From Cladorrhinum sp. PSN259 (Eukaryota > Ascomycota > Sordariomycetes > Sordariales > Podosporaceae), in assembly GCA_033725935.1 (NCBI GenBank), contig MU867090.1, positions 248,001 to 312,000 on the forward strand: DNA of 64,000 nt, read 5' to 3'. The notes beneath the pieces were generated by a model. That model was not told where the DNA came from and searched no databases. It saw only the letters and a list, made by a program, of their open reading frames with translations. Positions 61,651-64,000 of the stretch are shown piece after piece. The stretch's first letter is position 1. Each line of letters begins with the position of its first letter. Made by a program: the position numbers and the translations under genes.

Positions 61651-64000
61651 TCAAGTGCCGATAAAGAAGTCGGCATCATGCAAGTTGAAGATGGAACCAA
61701 GTCCCAGGTGGCCGAACTGTAAAATGTCAGTTACCCCGCAAGCTCTTGTCAGGCAGTCCCAACTCACCAAATCCTCTGGTTTCCGGTCCTCATGCCACCC
61801 CAACTTTTCATCTTCGAATCCTGCCCGTCCGCCATTGGGAGCTGTGGTGAGCGACAAACTGCTACCCGCTATCTCTGTCAAAAGGTGACGACATTCGTCG
61901 AGACCGTCGGCGATGGTTGCAAGTACATATTGCTCGGCATCTTCGTCCGAGGCCCCGCGCTGTATGGCTTGGACCTGAGTGAGAAGCGCAGAGTATATCA
62001 AATAATACTTGATGTTAGTCTCGCCCAACTTGAGGCGCCGTATGCTCCATCCGATGGAGTATTTTACGGCCTCAAGTAGATCCTGACAAGGTGCAGCACC
62101 GCTGCCGATGCTGATCCCGACAGACCCGCCTACCTCGGACTCACTAATAGACCCCGATCTTTCGAGCGGGTTATCGATGTTCATCCTCTCCCGAAAAGAT
62201 CGGTCTTCTTGTACTTGCCATAACAACTCAAGACAGATTGTTAACACAGCCAACGTCGGGACAGACCGAAACGCGCCATAGGCACAGGTTGATAGTCTTG
62301 TGAAGTCATCCGCCTGACTTGCCGTCCCGAATTCTCCAGCCGGAGTGCCAGTGGCGAAAGCTCGATATAGCTTCAGTGAAGTCTCGACACACATCTTCCG
62401 AGCAAAGTAGTACGCAGGGTTATGCTGCGCTGATCCCAGCCATGGGTGGTTCAATGGCAAAAAGAAACGGTGTACCATGTGCTCAGCCATCCGAAGCTGA
62501 AATAGGGAGAGACGCCTTGGGAAAATACCTGCAGGGTCGTACGACTGTTGAATAGTGGCAGAGAGTGCCCTGCATGCTGCTGTCAGCTCAGAATTCCACT
62601 TTAGCGTCTCCTCATAGCTGGTTGGAGACTTGAAGTGTGTAATGTACTGCGCAATCCCCAGCCGTGTGGGAAACGACCGAAGGAGCGTCAGTTGGACGGT
62701 CGTCTGGGTAAAGGACCCTGGCGACCTTGGAGCCGGTGTATGCTTGCCATCCTCGCTGAGCTGATCGTCATCATAATTGCTCGGCGGGCGCGTGTCATAG
62801 TCGGACTGCAGAATCAGAGGAGGCCCTCCAGAATCTAGACTCGACTGCAGAGAAAGTTCCAAAACAGTTGTCCACAATCGTCTTCTCATTTCTGCACGAA
62901 ATACTGACATTCCTGGCAGGCCAAGATTATCGGGATCGCGATGAAGACCCACGTACATTGCCGTCCGCAGCAGCGACCCGGCATCAATCCACGTCAATTC
63001 AGAGTTGACGCCGCAGGTTTCCCTTGCCAGATGCAGCAAGCACATAATCTGTACGAGGCTCAGGTCGATTCTAGCCTTATCAGACGGCCCTACAAGCCAA
63101 GCCTGGGCCTCGTAGATCCACTGAACTGCAGAGCGCCGCAAGGAGGTGACGTCGTCCTGGAAGCACGTCCCAATCGCCATGCACAGCTGAAGCTGCACGA
63201 CAAAAGCGGGATCGGCAGCACTGGGGTTCTCCCAGTATATTCGGTACTCGTTCCAAAAGGTGGGTTGATGCAGAATCCTGTAAACACCTTCGAAAGTTCT
63301 AAAGTACGCCTCAACAAGCCGGCGAACAACTGCTTCTGAGGGTATGTCGGTGCCCACCTGCGGTCGAACATGGGCAGGAATCTTTTGTGTTTCCATGGCT
63401 TTGCACAAATCCTTGCACTCTTTCAAGAGGAAGTAGATATCAGAGGTGCGGTCCGATGCGAGCTTCTTGGCGATGCTGATCATCAGGGGAAACTGTGGGA
63501 CCGTCAGCGCGTCCAAAGTCTCGTCGACAAATTCCTATGCAGATGGACAGTTGCACAAACATATTTGTGTTCCGTATAAGTACGAAGCATCTGACGTATG
63601 CGCAGTACTGATACTTCCAAGAATGACTGCATAAGGCGGGGCCCGCCAGACCAGAAACGGAGGAAAAGGATCATGGAAGTGGAGATGGAGAGTTGACCTA
63701 CGAGCTTATCCCCGTCCACCAAGCAACCTGCGCCAAAGACTTTGGTTGCAGCACCCGCGTCCTGTGACGCAGCCGGTGCCGATAGAGATAGAGAATGATT
63801 GTGGGAGCCATGGCTTGAGCGCTTCAGGGCATCGGCGAGCTGCTGCTCGAGTTGCTGAACTCGCTCGGCCAGTGCGGCGGTGCTGCTGTTGGCGTCATGA
63901 GTGTTGTTGTTAATAAGGGGGTGGGCGTGGCTAAGGCTGTTGCTATGGCCGGGCGGTACCGAGCTGCCGGGTCCTAGATCAACAACATTCACCCGCGGGG
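61651..64000 (-). CDS. Fungal-specific (Zn-cluster type) transcription factor, 5' part off the edge
   Basis: Exon 61651-63534 joins through an intron (63535-63701, GTAGGT..CATAG) to an exon running off the right edge at 64000. The first exon shows a Pro/Ser/His-rich leader and a coiled coil (LAERVQQLEQQLADAL), which in this family follows the Zn2Cys6 DNA-binding cluster, so the cluster should lie just beyond the window. Joining gives GDKLEFVDETLDALTVPQFP. The long second part is the fungal_trans regulatory domain: RRLVEAYFRTFEGVYRILHQPTFW, TWIDAGSLLRTAMYVGLHRDP, EMRRRLWTTVLELSLQSSLDSGGPP and the C-terminal AEHMVHRFFLPLNHP region. Likely a nuclear regulator of an unknown pathway. The 167-nt intron is long for this window and could hide a small exon. 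Confidence 0.85.

Noticed and set aside
1..64000. tRNA or rRNA genes
   Set aside because: No stretch with a convincing tRNA A/B box pair and cloverleaf or rRNA sequence was found by reading; a covariance search would be needed to exclude them.

Overview
The window is nuclear DNA of a filamentous ascomycete (Pezizomycotina). Class Sordariomycetes is likely, but I infer that from gene content only. The evidence is: short spliceosomal introns (53-100 nt, GT..AG, several with CTAAC or CTGAC branch sites); many secreted and GPI-anchored proteins; a GH131 glucanase, a GH18 chitinase, a sedolisin protease and a CYP52-like P450; fungal Zn-cluster regulator, HET-domain and NLR-type (STAND) genes; and a relic gene carrying the C-to-T / G-to-A signature of repeat-induced point mutation (RIP).

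Layout. 0-7.7 kb: a proline-rich ORF with an in-frame stop just upstream of it, then a Upf1/Dna2-type SF1 helicase gene bracketed by two degenerate arrays with a 21-bp period. 7.7-22 kb: a multi-pass membrane protein, a Cys-rich GPI protein, a GH131 glucanase converging on a sedolisin, a CPA2 cation/proton antiporter, a ferritin-fold Rds1-like secreted protein and a P450. 22-31 kb: a two-TM protein, an F-box/ankyrin protein, a D-2-hydroxyacid dehydrogenase and an unusual protein joining a STAND-type N-terminal domain to Cdc24-like calponin and Dbl-homology regions. 31-42 kb: a Ser/Thr-rich single-TM protein, a GT71 mannosyltransferase, a GH18 chitinase and long non-coding stretches.

41.8-51.7 kb is the most unusual part. 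A HET-domain gene with an interrupted frame, an uncharacterised gene and an NLR with a RelA/SpoT nucleotidyltransferase effector domain lie between two direct copies of a roughly 0.4-kb segment. The right copy holds an intact 56-aa Cys-rich gene. The left copy holds the same gene with stops and Cys-to-Tyr changes typical of RIP. 52.5-64 kb: a SET/MYND protein, a protein with 42-43-aa repeats, two secreted proteins sharing a Cys module, and a Zn-cluster-type regulator running off the right edge.

How the genes may work together. The carbohydrate-active, protease, chitinase, mannosyltransferase and GPI genes fit wall remodelling and saprotrophic or host-associated nutrition, but nothing shows that they form a co-regulated cluster. 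The HET and RelA/SpoT-NLR genes fit fungal non-self recognition. All gene models were assembled by eye from reading frames and splice signals; no database search was possible.
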